Assembly (NCBI GenBank): GCA_905178155.1
Contig: CAJINV010000005.1
Span: 3,651,253 to 3,715,252, forward strand
Length of the DNA: 64,000 nt
Reading direction: 5' to 3'
Source of the DNA: Amoebophrya sp. A120
Taxonomy: Eukaryota > Sar > Dinophyceae > Syndiniales > Amoebophryaceae
Numbering within the stretch: the stretch's first letter is position 1; every line of letters begins with the position of its first letter. Position numbers and translations under genes: made by a program. Shown here piece by piece: positions 11,866-21,490 of the stretch. The notes beneath the pieces are model-generated. The model was not told where the DNA came from. It worked only from the letters and a program-made list of their open reading frames with translations, and ran no database searches.

Positions 11866-12574
11866 CTTGTCGACACAATGGGGCTGCTTGCAAAGAACAG
11901 GCCTGCTGGTGGACTTTAGGCGTTTATTTCGTAGTTTAGAAACATCGTCATGACGGAGAAATGAATTGAATAAAGTTGCATTATCACAACTTGCAATCGA
12001 CATCGAGTACGATAACAACCAAACTCATTTTTCACTGTCTTACACCGGAGGGAAAAATGGGACACACTTCACGCAGGTGATGACACCGCTCTCTTGTTCC
12101 CAAACTCCCCTATATCAACACAGACAAGTCACTCACACAACACCTTCTAACAGACGCTCGTCTATCTTCCAGCTTTAGTGATTGAGTATTTGTGCGCGAA
12201 ACACAAGTGTCATTTCCCGGCGGAATGACATCGCCGAAAACGAATTCGAATCGACGAAGAACGCAAGAAATGATCTTGATTTGTCGTTTGAGCATGTCGA
12301 CATTGTGCTGCGTCTTGTCATCGAGCAAAAATGTTCACCACACGAAACCGTAGGTGTTGCGCAAACTGCTTTCAACAACTTCGTGCGGAGTCTTTCTTGG
12401 CGGCACGTAGTTTTTTTTCACCGACTACACTCCTAAAAAATTCCTCAACTTTTACTCTACAAGCTCCTCCACAGCGGGAGCATCTAAAACAGCTTCCGGC
12501 GACGGTGCATCATCTACATCTGCATGGTGAGGAGTGCTATTCATATTCTGGAGTTTCATAGTTTCCCGGTCTCT
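11096..12574. repeat. Duplicated block E, copy 2 (identical to 7468-8946)
   Basis: Second copy of block E. It ends in the lipase tail at about 12574, where the intact lipase gene gains an extra codon-length insertion (ctcttcatgtc rather than ctcatgtc) and then diverges. Confidence 0.8.
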
Positions 12575-15500
12575 CTTCATGTCGGAAGCGGGAGTGTGCT
12601 TGCGGTCTGATGTGGCACAATCATCATCTTCATCTTGTTGAGTGGGTGGAGTCTCTATTTTTATTCGTCCTGCACGTGCATGTCGTTCATACTCATCCGC
12701 ATGCTGGTAGTCCTTCTTGATTATAGACGTCAAACCAAACGCCCTCCTCATATCCTCGACCACCATCGGGTAAATGGTTTCCTTGCAGCTCATGCCCCAG
12801 GTGAAATCCAGGTGTTGGTAGCTGGGTTGAAAATCGGTTCTGGTCACGTTCGCGTCCACAGATTTCAGCATTTTCTTCAATTTGTCCACGTCCTTCGGAT
12901 CGGCAAGCGCGTCCTTACCCCCGGAATAAAGGGAAATCGTCAAGTCTCGCTCTATATGCATTGCAAAAGGAAAAGCATCTTCGTGCTCCTCGTACTAAAA
13001 GATCGCTGTCATGCACGACAAATACAATTTTCCAGGCTAAAAGAGCATGGCAATTTTCATGGGCAATGCTAATCATTTAATCGTAGTTGAAAAACAAAAA
13101 ACCGACGCTTTTGCGATTGCAATTCATATTTGACCTCCGGATTTTCGTCAAGAAGCTTCTTCTATGCATTGCAAAAGTATCGTACTCGTATAAATGCACT
13201 ACAAATTTCCTCAGCATGAGAAATAAAATTTGTACTGCAGATTTGCCTTGGAAACAAGATTTGTAATGCAAGACTTGCATTTCTTGTACGAGTACGATAC
13301 TTTTGCACAGGATATCTTCAAGCTTCCTTCCACGTCATAGGACGGCGGCGAAAGCGAGCCGTAGTGGTACAAATTCGAGATTGGCCCGTAGTCAAACTTC
13401 CGCAGTTCTCCGGATCGGACCAGATCCGCCCAGTGGACCATGTTTTTCACCGAGGTTCCACCAGGCGAGTTGTACACCATTACCGACTATGGACTGCGCA
13501 AGTATCGACGCACTGCTCGTGGTAATTATTGCAATCTCTACCATGACTAGTTATAAGTCAGAAAACCCATTATTTAATAGTATCCCGCAATAAAAACGAA
13601 CAATGAAAACGAATAACGAAAACGAACAATGAAAACGAATAACGAAAACAAAGAATGGAAACGAAAAACGAAAACAAAGAATGGAAACGAAAAACGAAAA
13701 CAAAGAATGAAAACAAAAAACGAAAACAAAGAATAGAAACGAAAAACAACAACAATGGAATGCAGACAAAGTGCCCAAGCTTCTAAGCGGCGACGCCTCG
13801 AAACGATGAGGCCTCGAAACGCCGAAGGAAGCAGCGAAGCCTCGAAGCAGCGAAGCCTCGAAACAGCGAAGCCTCGAAGCAGCGAAGCCTCGAAGCAGCG
13901 AAACCTCGAAGCAGCGAAACCTCGAAGCAGCGAAGCCTCGAAACAGCGAAGCCTCGAAACAGCGAAGCCTCGAAGCAGCGAGGCCTCGAAGCAGCGGAGC
14001 CCCGACGCAAGCAACGAAGCCCCGAAGCAGCGAAGCCAAGCCCCAAAGCAGCGAAGCCCCGAAACAGCGAAGCCCCGAAGAAGCGAACCCTCGAAGCAGC
14101 GAACCCTCGAAGCAGCGAAGCCTCGAAGCCGCAAAGCCTCGAAGCCGCAAAGCCTCGAAGCAGCAAAGCCTCGAAGCAGCGAAGCCTCGAAGCCGCTCAG
14201 CCTCGAAGCAGCGCAGCCTCGGAGCAGCGAGGCCTCGGAGCAGCGAGGCCTCGAAGCCGCGAAGCCGCGAAGCCTCGAAGCAGCGAAGCCTCGAAGCAGC
14301 GAAGCCTCGAAACAGCGAAGCCTCGATGAAGCAGCGAAGCCTCGAAGCAGCGAAGCCTCGAAGCAGCGAAGCCTCGAAGCACCGAACAAGCAGCGAAGCC
14401 TCGCTCGAACAAGCAGCAAAGCCGCGAACAAGCAACGAGGCCTCGAACAAGCAGCCAAGCCTCAAACAAGCAGCGAAGCCTCGAACAAGCAGCGAAGCCT
14501 CGAACAAGCAGCGAACCTCGAACGAGCAGCGAAGCCGCGAACAAGCAGCGAAGCCTCGAACAAGCAACGAAGCCTCGAACAAGCAACGAAGCCCCGAAGG
14601 AAGCAGCGAAGCCCCAAAGCAGCGAACCCTCGAAGCAGCGAACCCTCGAAGCAGCGAACCATCGAAGCGGCGAAGCCTCGAAGCAGCGAAGCCTCGAAGC
14701 AGCGAAGCCTCGACGCAGCGAAGCAGGAGAGCCTCGAAGCCTCGAAGCAGCGAAGCCTCGAGGCCCCGAAGCAGCGAAGCCCCGAAGCGGCGCAGCCTCG
14801 AGGGAGCGAAGCCCCGAAGCAGCGAAGCCTCGAAGCAGGCCGGTCGGTGCCAGATCACGGCAAAGCCAAGCCGGCCCCGGGTCGTGGCCAAGCCGAAGCC
14901 GGCGCCAAATCATGGCCAAGCCGGGGCCAGATCATCTCATGACAAAGCCAAGCCGGTGCCAGATCATGGCCAAGCCGGTGCGGTGCCAGGTCGTGGCCAA
15001 GCCGGTGCCAGGTGAATCATGGCCAAGCCTGCCTGCCTGTGCCCGAGCATAGCCAAACCGGTGCGGGATCATGGCCATGCCTGCAAGTGCCCGGCCGCGG
15101 CCAAGTCGGTGCCAAATCATGGCCAAGGCGGTGCCAGGTCGTGGCCACGCCGGTGCCGGGTCATGGCCGTGCCGGTGCCCGATCATGCCCAAGCCGGTGC
15201 CGGACCCTAGCCACGCCGGTGTCGGGCCCTCGCCGAGCCGGTGCCCGACCATGCCCGCCCCCCGCCGCCAGATCGCGGCCCCGCCGGTGCCAGCATGCAA
15301 GATGACGGCAAAGGCCAACCTGCCCGCCGCGCCGGCCGGTGCCGGATCGTGCCAAAGCCGTTCTCCCGCTTTGAAAATCGCCGGCGGATGGGCCTCCCTG
15401 TGCTGAAGCGCCGACAACGATTCTCCACAAAGAGACGCTGAGTGCTACTATTCATCTAGCGGAATACTATTAAGTCAGCAGGTTACTGGACACGGGAAGC

Positions 15501-18500
15501 GGGATAAGGCTAGTATTGCATCACAAATGATCTTCTCAGAATGTACAAATTCCATTTTTTCTTCTACGTGCGACGCAATGTAATTTGTTCTACGTTCGAT
15601 GCTTTTGCAATACATACTGGGACACGAGTCTTGTTCATGTTTGCGGTCGGGTCCGAATCCATGCCGACGATGTCCATTGCAAATGTGTCTGGTGATGCTC
15701 GATTGTAATGCTTGAGCACCCTGCTCTCAAGCGCAGCCACGCATGACAAATCTCTGCGCCGCCTTGTCACCCTGGGTAGCGCGCAATAGAAGCTGCGCTT
15801 TTACATGACAGACAAGGTCGCGCTTTTGGCAGTAGTCATGCAACACTTTCAGAGGCATGCAAGCCAAGCAATACAGATTCCACTTTTCCAGACCCAGACC
15901 TATTTGCGGTGGGTACACGATGAGGAACAGCAAGTCCTCGCACACCGCGGGATAGCTTTCGCACACCGGCCCAGTATCCACAGAAAATTATGTTTTGGTC
16001 TACCGTCGAGAAGCTTGCATTGCTGGTTTGTGAATCATTATGATACGCGCACTACCAAGTATGCCAACTTTTTGAGCATGCGACAGCACTTCTGCGTTAT
16101 TTCCTGCATCACAGGGTGGAAAACAAGCTGCCCGTCCTCGTGGACGTGAGTGACGAAGCTGAAAGGTATGCATACGCCAAACAAGCATGACAAATCTAGA
16201 ATCAAACTTCAAGACCTCCCAAATTACACATTCACACTGCATACCCGGCTATCCAGTGCAACAAGGGTTGATTCGGGAGGAACGCCCGGTCGCCGAACAG
16301 CTCGAACTATCAAATATAAAAACGTCTGGGTCTGGAAGATTGCAACTTGTCATGCTAAATCTGCAGCATGCAAAAATCTGTGTTGCATGCTTACCAAAAG
16401 TCGCCCAATTTTGACCAAGTCGGGAGGTGGTTTCTCATGCAGGATAGGCATTAGAAAGTTCTCGCAGAATCTGTCATGCTAGCTCCGGCATTCCAGACCT
16501 CATGGGTCATGGAAGAGCAGCATGACAAGTCGCGCATTCTTCCAGACCCAGACATTTTTACACTTGATACGAACAGCTGGTCAATGTGCAGCGCGATCAG
16601 AGAACCGACCAGCAGCGACGCCTGGTTGGCCGCGGAAGCGACCGGCGCCAAGGCGGAGTATATAACCCGCTCAGGTGTTACAATCTCAAACGTTACAATA
16701 AAGCCTGGGATTTGTCTTGCATAATGAGCATGAAAGACTCGCAGACCATTCCACTTTCTGCAACACAAATTTCGCCAGATTGTAGTGGAGTTTGGGGCTC
16801 CGGAACTTGTCATGCGCAATCCTATGAGAGTTGGGTAGATCATGCGCTCTTGCATCACAGATTTCGACACTCTATTGTAACGTTTGACATTGTAACGTTT
16901 GAGCAGGTCATAGAGTAGTGCTGGATTTTCTTCGCGAACGCCGGGCCAAGTTGCGACAGGGCGACGAACATCTGCAGAGTGCCCTGCGAGTGCCCGACGT
17001 AGCCAAGCTTGTGATCATCTTCAAGCTCCTTAGGATCGTGGTCTTCCTCTTCTTCGGAGGCGGAGCCGGAAGTCATCAAATCATGTTCGTTACTGCGCCC
17101 GCCCCGCCGGGTGTTCGCAATTATGTAATCTACAACTGCGGGGGTGTCGGATAGCGCAATGTCGTCAAAGGAGAAGTCCCAGAACTTCGAGTCTTGGGTG
17201 GTCAAATTCACGTGCTCGAGACTCCAGGTGCTGCCGCGGGTGTTGCCGAGCCAGACATCAAAGCCCTGTATCAAACAAAAAAAGTTCGTCACGATCACTC
17301 ATGCGCATTTTTGCAATACAAAACTTTCTGTCATGCGTAAAAATGCATCACAGCCAAACTTCCTTAGGGATTTCCCTAGTGTTTCTGCAACACAGAGGAA
17401 AGTTGTGATGCTAAAAAAATTTGTAATGCAAAGCCCGCAAGTTAGTGACAGTGACAAACTTTTTTCTCTCCATACCCTGATCTGCCAAGATAAACGCGAG
17501 CGACTCATCCGGTTCGTTGACCAATATGAAATGCAAAAATATCTGGGTCTGGAAACTTGCAATGCTGCGTTGGGAATAGTAAATGCCCTGTAATGCACAG
17601 CCAACCATGAGAAATATCTGCGCTTCTTTGTGTTGCGTTTCTCGCATGACAAACTGCGTCTTTGCATGACAGGCAAAAGGGTCTCTCTTTGGACACGCAT
17701 CACAAACTTTTTGGTCATGCCAGACAAGCATGACAAGTCTCGCAAGCTTCCAGACCCAGACAAATTTGCCGTTGATAACCAACCACGTTGCGCAACTGTC
17801 AAGCAGCCCGTGCTGGAGCAGGATTGGGGGCTTAGGGGTGGCTGTTCTGGATGCAGAGAAGATCGTCGTGTCTGTTGAAGTAGTAGCGCCCGTGGTCCTC
17901 GTCGTCCTGCTTGTCGTAGTAGGGACCCCGTTTTTTTGTGAAGGAGTAGATGATGTGGAGGTCGTATTTCGGTCATGTAATAGCTGGTGCTGTGCTGCTG
18001 CTACAGGTGAGCTTGCGCTTCTCTGACGCAGAAGTTCCTCGCTGTTTATTTTGCGCTTGTATTCCTCCTCTTTCTGCTGCTGCTCAACCCTTCCGTGCGG
18101 AATCCGAAACAGTGTCAGGATGTACCCGTCGCTCGTGGTAACCTTGTGAAATTCCAAGGGGTATCCCTTGGTCAAAATCAGCTCCGACGCGTTCCGATGC
18201 GCGTCGGGAATATCATTGGCCTCGGGCTCCAGTTTCTCGAGGATGGCAGACGAAATTTTCAGTGCGGCGGAAGTCGGATCTCCTTCTGCTGGAGGTGCAC
18301 CTGAAGACGAGAGGGTCTTCAAGGAAGGTCCGCTCACAGACTGTGTAGCCGCCTCTTGTGCTTCTTTGTACTTCAAGTCGAGATCGAAAAGCCAGTCCAG
18401 TTGCAGTGTGTGAAGCAAGAAGGTGGACCAGGTTGTGGGCACCAAAGCGGTATTTGTGCAGGCACCAGCTGCGGTGGGTTTTGACGGTGATGCTGCGACG

Positions 18501-18808
18501 TCAACCGTGGAGGGTTTCACGACCGCGCGGACACTCTGCTCCGCTTGTCCCTTTGTGCTCGCCGTTCTTCCAATTCTTTCTGCTGAGCCGACCGGTCGCT
18601 TGTTCTGTGACAAGAAAAACGGGAGACGAGCTCCAATACCTGTATCTGCTGACGACCTGTCCCTCTCTGGATCAACGCTTACTGCACTTGCACCAGCGGG
18701 TCGTGGTGTGATGGTCACCGTAAAGACAACAATCGAGGCGAATATAGCTACGGCCGAACGAGGCTGTGATCTCGGAAATAGAAACGGCGCTGTCATTTTC
18801 GTGAACAA
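12452..18808 (-). CDS. Acid lipase (AB-hydrolase-associated lipase family), ~11 exons
   Basis: Secreted/lysosomal-type ester hydrolase of the gastric/acid lipase family. Exon 1 (17778-18808) encodes a signal-like N-terminus, then LILTKGYPLEFHKVTTSDGY and LLQHGLLDSCATWLVNEPDE. Exons at 17475-17524, 16913-17268, 16570-16660 and 16245-16307 give LGNTRGSTWS, the nucleophile motif GHSQG and LFGDRAFLPNQPLLHWIAG. Later exons (to 16158; about 15918-15985; 15618-15672; 13315-13486; 13129-13162; 12452-12955) give LLFLIVGMDSD, NSPGGTSVKNMVHW, the acid Asp in SGGKDALADP and the catalytic His in HLDFTWG. Family order is complete. A 95-residue acidic tail is extra. Joins across six TSD elements and one 86-bp GT-AG intron keep frame; the exon 6/7 join near 16000 is unresolved. 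Confidence 0.9.
13163..13314. mobile_element. Introner in lipase (TSD tcttc)
   Basis: 152 bp. Ends are TATGCATTGCAAAAG and, inverted, TATCCTGTGCAAAAG, followed by a shared GTATCGTACTCGTA. The exact 5-bp TSD tcttc flanks both sides (13158-13162, 13315-13319). Removal joins EGSL to KKLLDENPEVK in frame. Confidence 0.85.
13590..13755. repeat. A-rich tandem repeat
   Basis: Repeats of the type cgaaaaacgaaaacaaagaa, about 20-30 bp, directly before the GC-rich minisatellite and inside the lipase intron. Confidence 0.75.
13780..14860. repeat. 16-bp minisatellite (cgaagcctcgaagcag)
   Basis: About 65 diverged copies of a 16-bp unit, with variants such as cgaaccctcgaagcag and a sub-block with the insertion caa (aacaagcagcgaagcctcg, near 14380-14600). 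Because 16 is not a multiple of three and no frame of the unit contains a stop, all frames on both strands stay open. This explains ORFs of up to 446 codons. Confidence 0.9.
14860..15370. repeat. Degenerate ~23-bp tandem repeat (gccggtgccagatcatggcc)
   Basis: Tandem variants of ccaagccggtgccagatcat and similar words, GC-rich, continuing directly from the 16-bp minisatellite. No coding potential independent of the repeat. Confidence 0.8.
15673..15917. mobile_element. Degenerate introner in lipase (TSD cgatg)
   Basis: 245 bp with decayed ends of the TCTGGGTCTGG family (ccattgcaaatgtgtctggt at the left, inverted counterpart gtacccaccgcaaataggtc at the right) and a 5-bp TSD cgatg on each side. 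Removal joins LLFLIV to GMDSDPTANMNKTRVP in frame, as in other acid lipases. Confidence 0.75.
16159..16244 (-). other. Short canonical GT-AG intron of the lipase (86 bp)
   Basis: Coding strand donor GG|GTATGCAG and acceptor TTTCAG|C join LLHWIAG to FVTHVHEDGQLVFHP. No TSD. It shows that ordinary spliceosomal introns coexist with TSD-flanked elements in one gene. Confidence 0.75.
16308..16569. mobile_element. Introner in lipase, TCTGGGTCTGG family (TSD cgaac)
   Basis: 262 bp. Left end TATCAAATATAAAAACG then TCTGGGTCTGGAAGA; the right end is its inverted match. Exact TSD cgaac at 16303-16307 and 16570-16574. Removal joins IDQLF to ELFGDRAFLPNQ in frame. Confidence 0.9.
16661..16912. mobile_element. 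Introner in lipase, GTTACA family (TSD gagta)
   Basis: 252 bp with TIRs TATAACCCGCTCAGGTGTTA and TATGACCTGCTCAAACGTTA (inverted), both running into ACAATnTCAAACGTTACAAT. TSD gagta at 16656-16660 and 16913-16917. Removal joins KKIQHYS to ALAPVASAAN in frame. Confidence 0.88.
17269..17474. mobile_element. Introner in lipase (TSD ccctg)
   Basis: 206 bp with weaker TIRs (TATCAAACAAAAAAAGTTCG; inverted right end TATGGAGAGAAAAAAGTTTG) both leading to GTCAC. TSD ccctg on each side. Removal joins ILADQG to FDVWLGNTRG in frame. Confidence 0.85.
17525..17777. mobile_element. Introner in lipase, TCTGGGTCTGG family (TSD accaa)
   Basis: 253 bp. Ends TATGAAATGCAAAAATA.. and (inverted) TATCAACGGCAAATTTG.. 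both followed by TCTGGGTCTGGAA. TSD accaa at 17520-17524 and 17778-17782. Removal joins CATWLV to NEPDESLAF, the normal acid-lipase sequence. Confidence 0.9.
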
Positions 18809-20286
18809 GCCTTAGCAAGGTAAACAATTTGATGTGCTGCTGTGGTTCAGCCGCTAAAAAGAACCTTCATCTTCTTGTGGTGCAAGCGTACGATTAGAAA
18901 GACCTGGCGCAAGTCTGTACGTAGTTACTAGCTATTGCTATGAGTTTGGTGCTTATAATTTCCAGCCCCATCGGCATCGGTTGCGGGGGCGGCCGCGGCG
19001 GCCCAACCTGCACTTATTTGAAAAAATGCTGTTCGGCTCTCTCCGTCTCGTGTCGCGCTTGCTACGTTTCGATCGCTCGAGAGTTCGGGGAAATCTATCA
19101 AATTGTTTCGTCAAAAAGACGGTCTAGAAAAGCAGAAGCTGCAGCAGTGACACGAAATTTCGGTGCCAAGTACAAAATAGCGCCTACACAAAGACAAAGC
19201 TACTCAGACGAGCCGGCAGCGGTGAACAGAGCTGGCTGGAGTCGTGAGTCTGGCGACAGGGCCGCGTCCTCAAGCAACACCCGAGCGCTGCCGACCGTAT
19301 AAAAATAGTTTCACTTCTATCGTCTTTATTCCTTCTTCATCTCCCGCTTTCTCGTAAGCACCTTTGCGAGATGCTTACAGAGAAAACGGGCGACACCAAA
19401 ATTCAACTATACAGGTTGTAAGGGTTATTTGAAAGTAGTCGAGCGCTTCACCGCTGCCCAAACTCTACTGAAGGAGGACAAGAAGTAACCTCTCATCTTC
19501 TATTCGAGTACTCTAGCGCGAGAGCGAGCGCGGTGCTGAAAACCGGACGCTCAGACCATAGGTTCCACATTTCATATCAGTAGAATTGGTGTGCTGCATT
19601 TTCTGCTAATTTTGTCAAATATCAGTTCGTCTTTCCCTCGGCGCGGGAAATGAGTTTCCACGTAGGTATACTGTTGTAGAAGTACTGGCTATTGCTGTTG
19701 TAATAGAGTGTAAACTAACGACGAAGACTACGAGTTGTGTTATAAAACAGTTTGGATTTTGTTGGATTCGCTGATCCACCTGCAGTTCTTGCTCATGGCG
19801 TGAAGCAAGCTCTGAGTTTTTGAATCTACGGTGTGTCGTAGAAGATTCAGTTTTGTTATTCACTGTCCTGATGACGTAATGTTTTTAAAGGACGAGCTCT
19901 AGTGCTAGCCATATTACATTCTGCTATTGAAGATTCTTTTTCTTTCGATTTCCTACCGGCGATGGCGCGCCGGTGGAAAATGAAGTAAATTGATAATAAG
20001 TCAAGGTCTGTAAATCACTACGATTGCGTTGAAGATACGTTTAAAGATCAGGTCAGATGAACGATAGACTTGAGACAATTTTGCTAAGTTGCAGTTTTTG
20101 TTGCTAGCAGCTACTCAGCTGAAAAGCGGTTTTGTGGTGGTGGAACCTGTACAACGAGCAAGGCACAGGTACCTCCAACCTCCAACAGCATCTACCAGTA
20201 GCACTATCCTAAAAACAGAAATTTGTTATAAAAGATGAAGTAGTCAGACCTCATATTCTTTTCCAGGTAGGTGTCACCACAGCTTT
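18809..20286. other. Intergenic region between lipase and histone H4
   Basis: About 1.5 kb, moderately AT-rich. No supported coding sequence, TIR element or RNA gene seen. The plus-strand ORF at 18940-19302 has no recognisable features. A promoter for the lipase should lie in the part nearest 18809. Confidence 0.4.
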
Positions 20287-21100
20287 TTACCGCGTGGTTC
20301 CGTAGCCGTAGATGTTCTTGCCCTGCAGTTTCAGTGCGTTAATCACCTCGTTGGTCCTCACGGTCGCTCGGCCTTGGTGACTGGTCAGAATGTAGGTCTG
20401 CTCCGTCACTTTTTCCAACCACTGCTGGAACGCCAAGCGGATGGGCTGGTAGATCTTCGCACTCACGCGTCGGACGCCGCCCCGTCTTGCCAACCGACGG
20501 ATGGCGGACTGTGAGTCGTTTTTGGATAGGATAATTTCCCCTGGGTTTGTGGCGCTGTGCTTGCAACACTGATGTTGTTTTACAGTGTAGTTCCAGTTCT
20601 TGAGTAAACGTTAACGCGTCCTATTCTGACTACCTCATGCTCGTACTTACCGCAATATCGTGAGAAAAAACCTATGTGCAGGATAGAGCAACAGGAAAAA
20701 TAAACCCTACCTTGCAGAGATTGTCATGGACAACTTCTTGGACACCAACGTCATCGGGCCGCTTTTTCCTCCTATCATGAGTAAAAACGTACCCACACCA
20801 GAGTCAGGATGGGGATTTTGCAACACAAACCTAGGAGTCTTGTGAGTCACGCGTGACAAGTTGCACTCTGCAGTGTAGTGCAGGTTAGCGAGTGCAGCCG
20901 CGTCACAGATTCATCTGCTCATCCTGTTCACAGCATCACAAATTCCAAAGCACGATTGGAAATGGCTCTCATGGGTATGCGCATTACAAGTCTTCCTGTC
21001 TTTGCAAATCTGCATTACAACCCTGGCGTGGGTACGTTTTTACTCAGGATACCTCCCCGTTTCCAAGTTCAGCTGGTTCAAATCCTCCCCGGCGACCAGG
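20287..21100 (-). CDS. Divergent histone H4
   Basis: Core histone H4 homologue; it should pair with H3 in nucleosomes. The last exon (20287-20508) encodes SAIRRLARRGGVRRVSAKIY, matching the H4 helix-1/loop region AIRRLARRGGVKRISG, and ends LKLQGKNIYGYGTTR, matching ALKRQGRTLYGFGG. Exon 2 (20711-20772) encodes RPDDVGVQEVVHDNLCK (H4: KVLRDNIQG). The intron between them (20509-20710) is canonical GTAGG...ACAG. Upstream sequence after the element at 20773-21051 gives DLNQLNLETGRKK; the start codon was not found. It is three residues short in the helix-1 approach and strongly diverged, lacking the usual GKGGAKRHR tail in what I can see. An H4 variant or paralogue is likely. Confidence 0.7.
20773..21051. 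mobile_element. Introner in histone H4, GAGTAAAAACG family (TSD cctcc)
   Basis: 279 bp. TIRs TATCATGAGTAAAAACGTAC and (inverted) TATCCTGAGTAAAAACGTAC continue as CCACnCCAG. Exact TSD cctcc. In the gene sense the TSD is GGAGG, so this element can be removed with GT-AG boundaries (G|GTATCC...GATAGGAG|G). The frame is kept. Confidence 0.88.
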
Positions 21101-21490
21101 GTACGTATGGTAGCAAAAATTTCTCGAAATCTCAACCTTATCTACCACGACCAACAGATCAACACCAGAGTACTAAAGGTCATGACGGCATTTGCTGCTT
21201 TGCGAGGCCGCGATGCGTAAAAAACGTCGCAGGAACTACTAGTACTACGCGAGTCATTTTTGAGAGAATAAAGGAGCGAGACATTGACTTCGACATCTAC
21301 TTTGCAGCAAAGCCCAATAACACGCTCACCATAAGGAAAGGAGCATTCTTCTATCTGGATTTAGTTTCGCACTATTCGTGCAGAGGTAGGGAGCATAGAG
21401 ACATCAGGGCGCAAGAACTACTTAAGGATCACGATCAGGACATGCATACAAAAATCGAAAATTTTGCTATCATAACTTTCTGCAGAAAAT

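Larger units (their letters stand above)
13487..15617 (-). other. Long GT-AG intron of the lipase, filled with tandem repeats
   Basis: Donor GTATGT follows codon CCA of TRVP at 15617, and acceptor CATAG precedes the SVMVYNSPGG exon at 13486. The 2.13-kb intron is almost entirely occupied by three different tandem-repeat tracts (13590-13755, 13780-14860, 14860-15370). All long ORFs called here are repeat artefacts. Confidence 0.7.

Noticed and set aside
12956-13128. A further introner in the lipase
   Set aside because: The ends look related (TATGCATTGCAAAAG / TATGAATTGCAATCGC), but no matching 5-bp duplication was found and the TAT/ATA rule breaks the frame, so it is left as an intron of unclear type.
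13551-14942. ORFs of 446, 395 and 294 codons on both strands
   Set aside because: They lie wholly in the 16-bp minisatellite, whose unit has no stop in any frame; they overlap each other and sit in a lipase intron.
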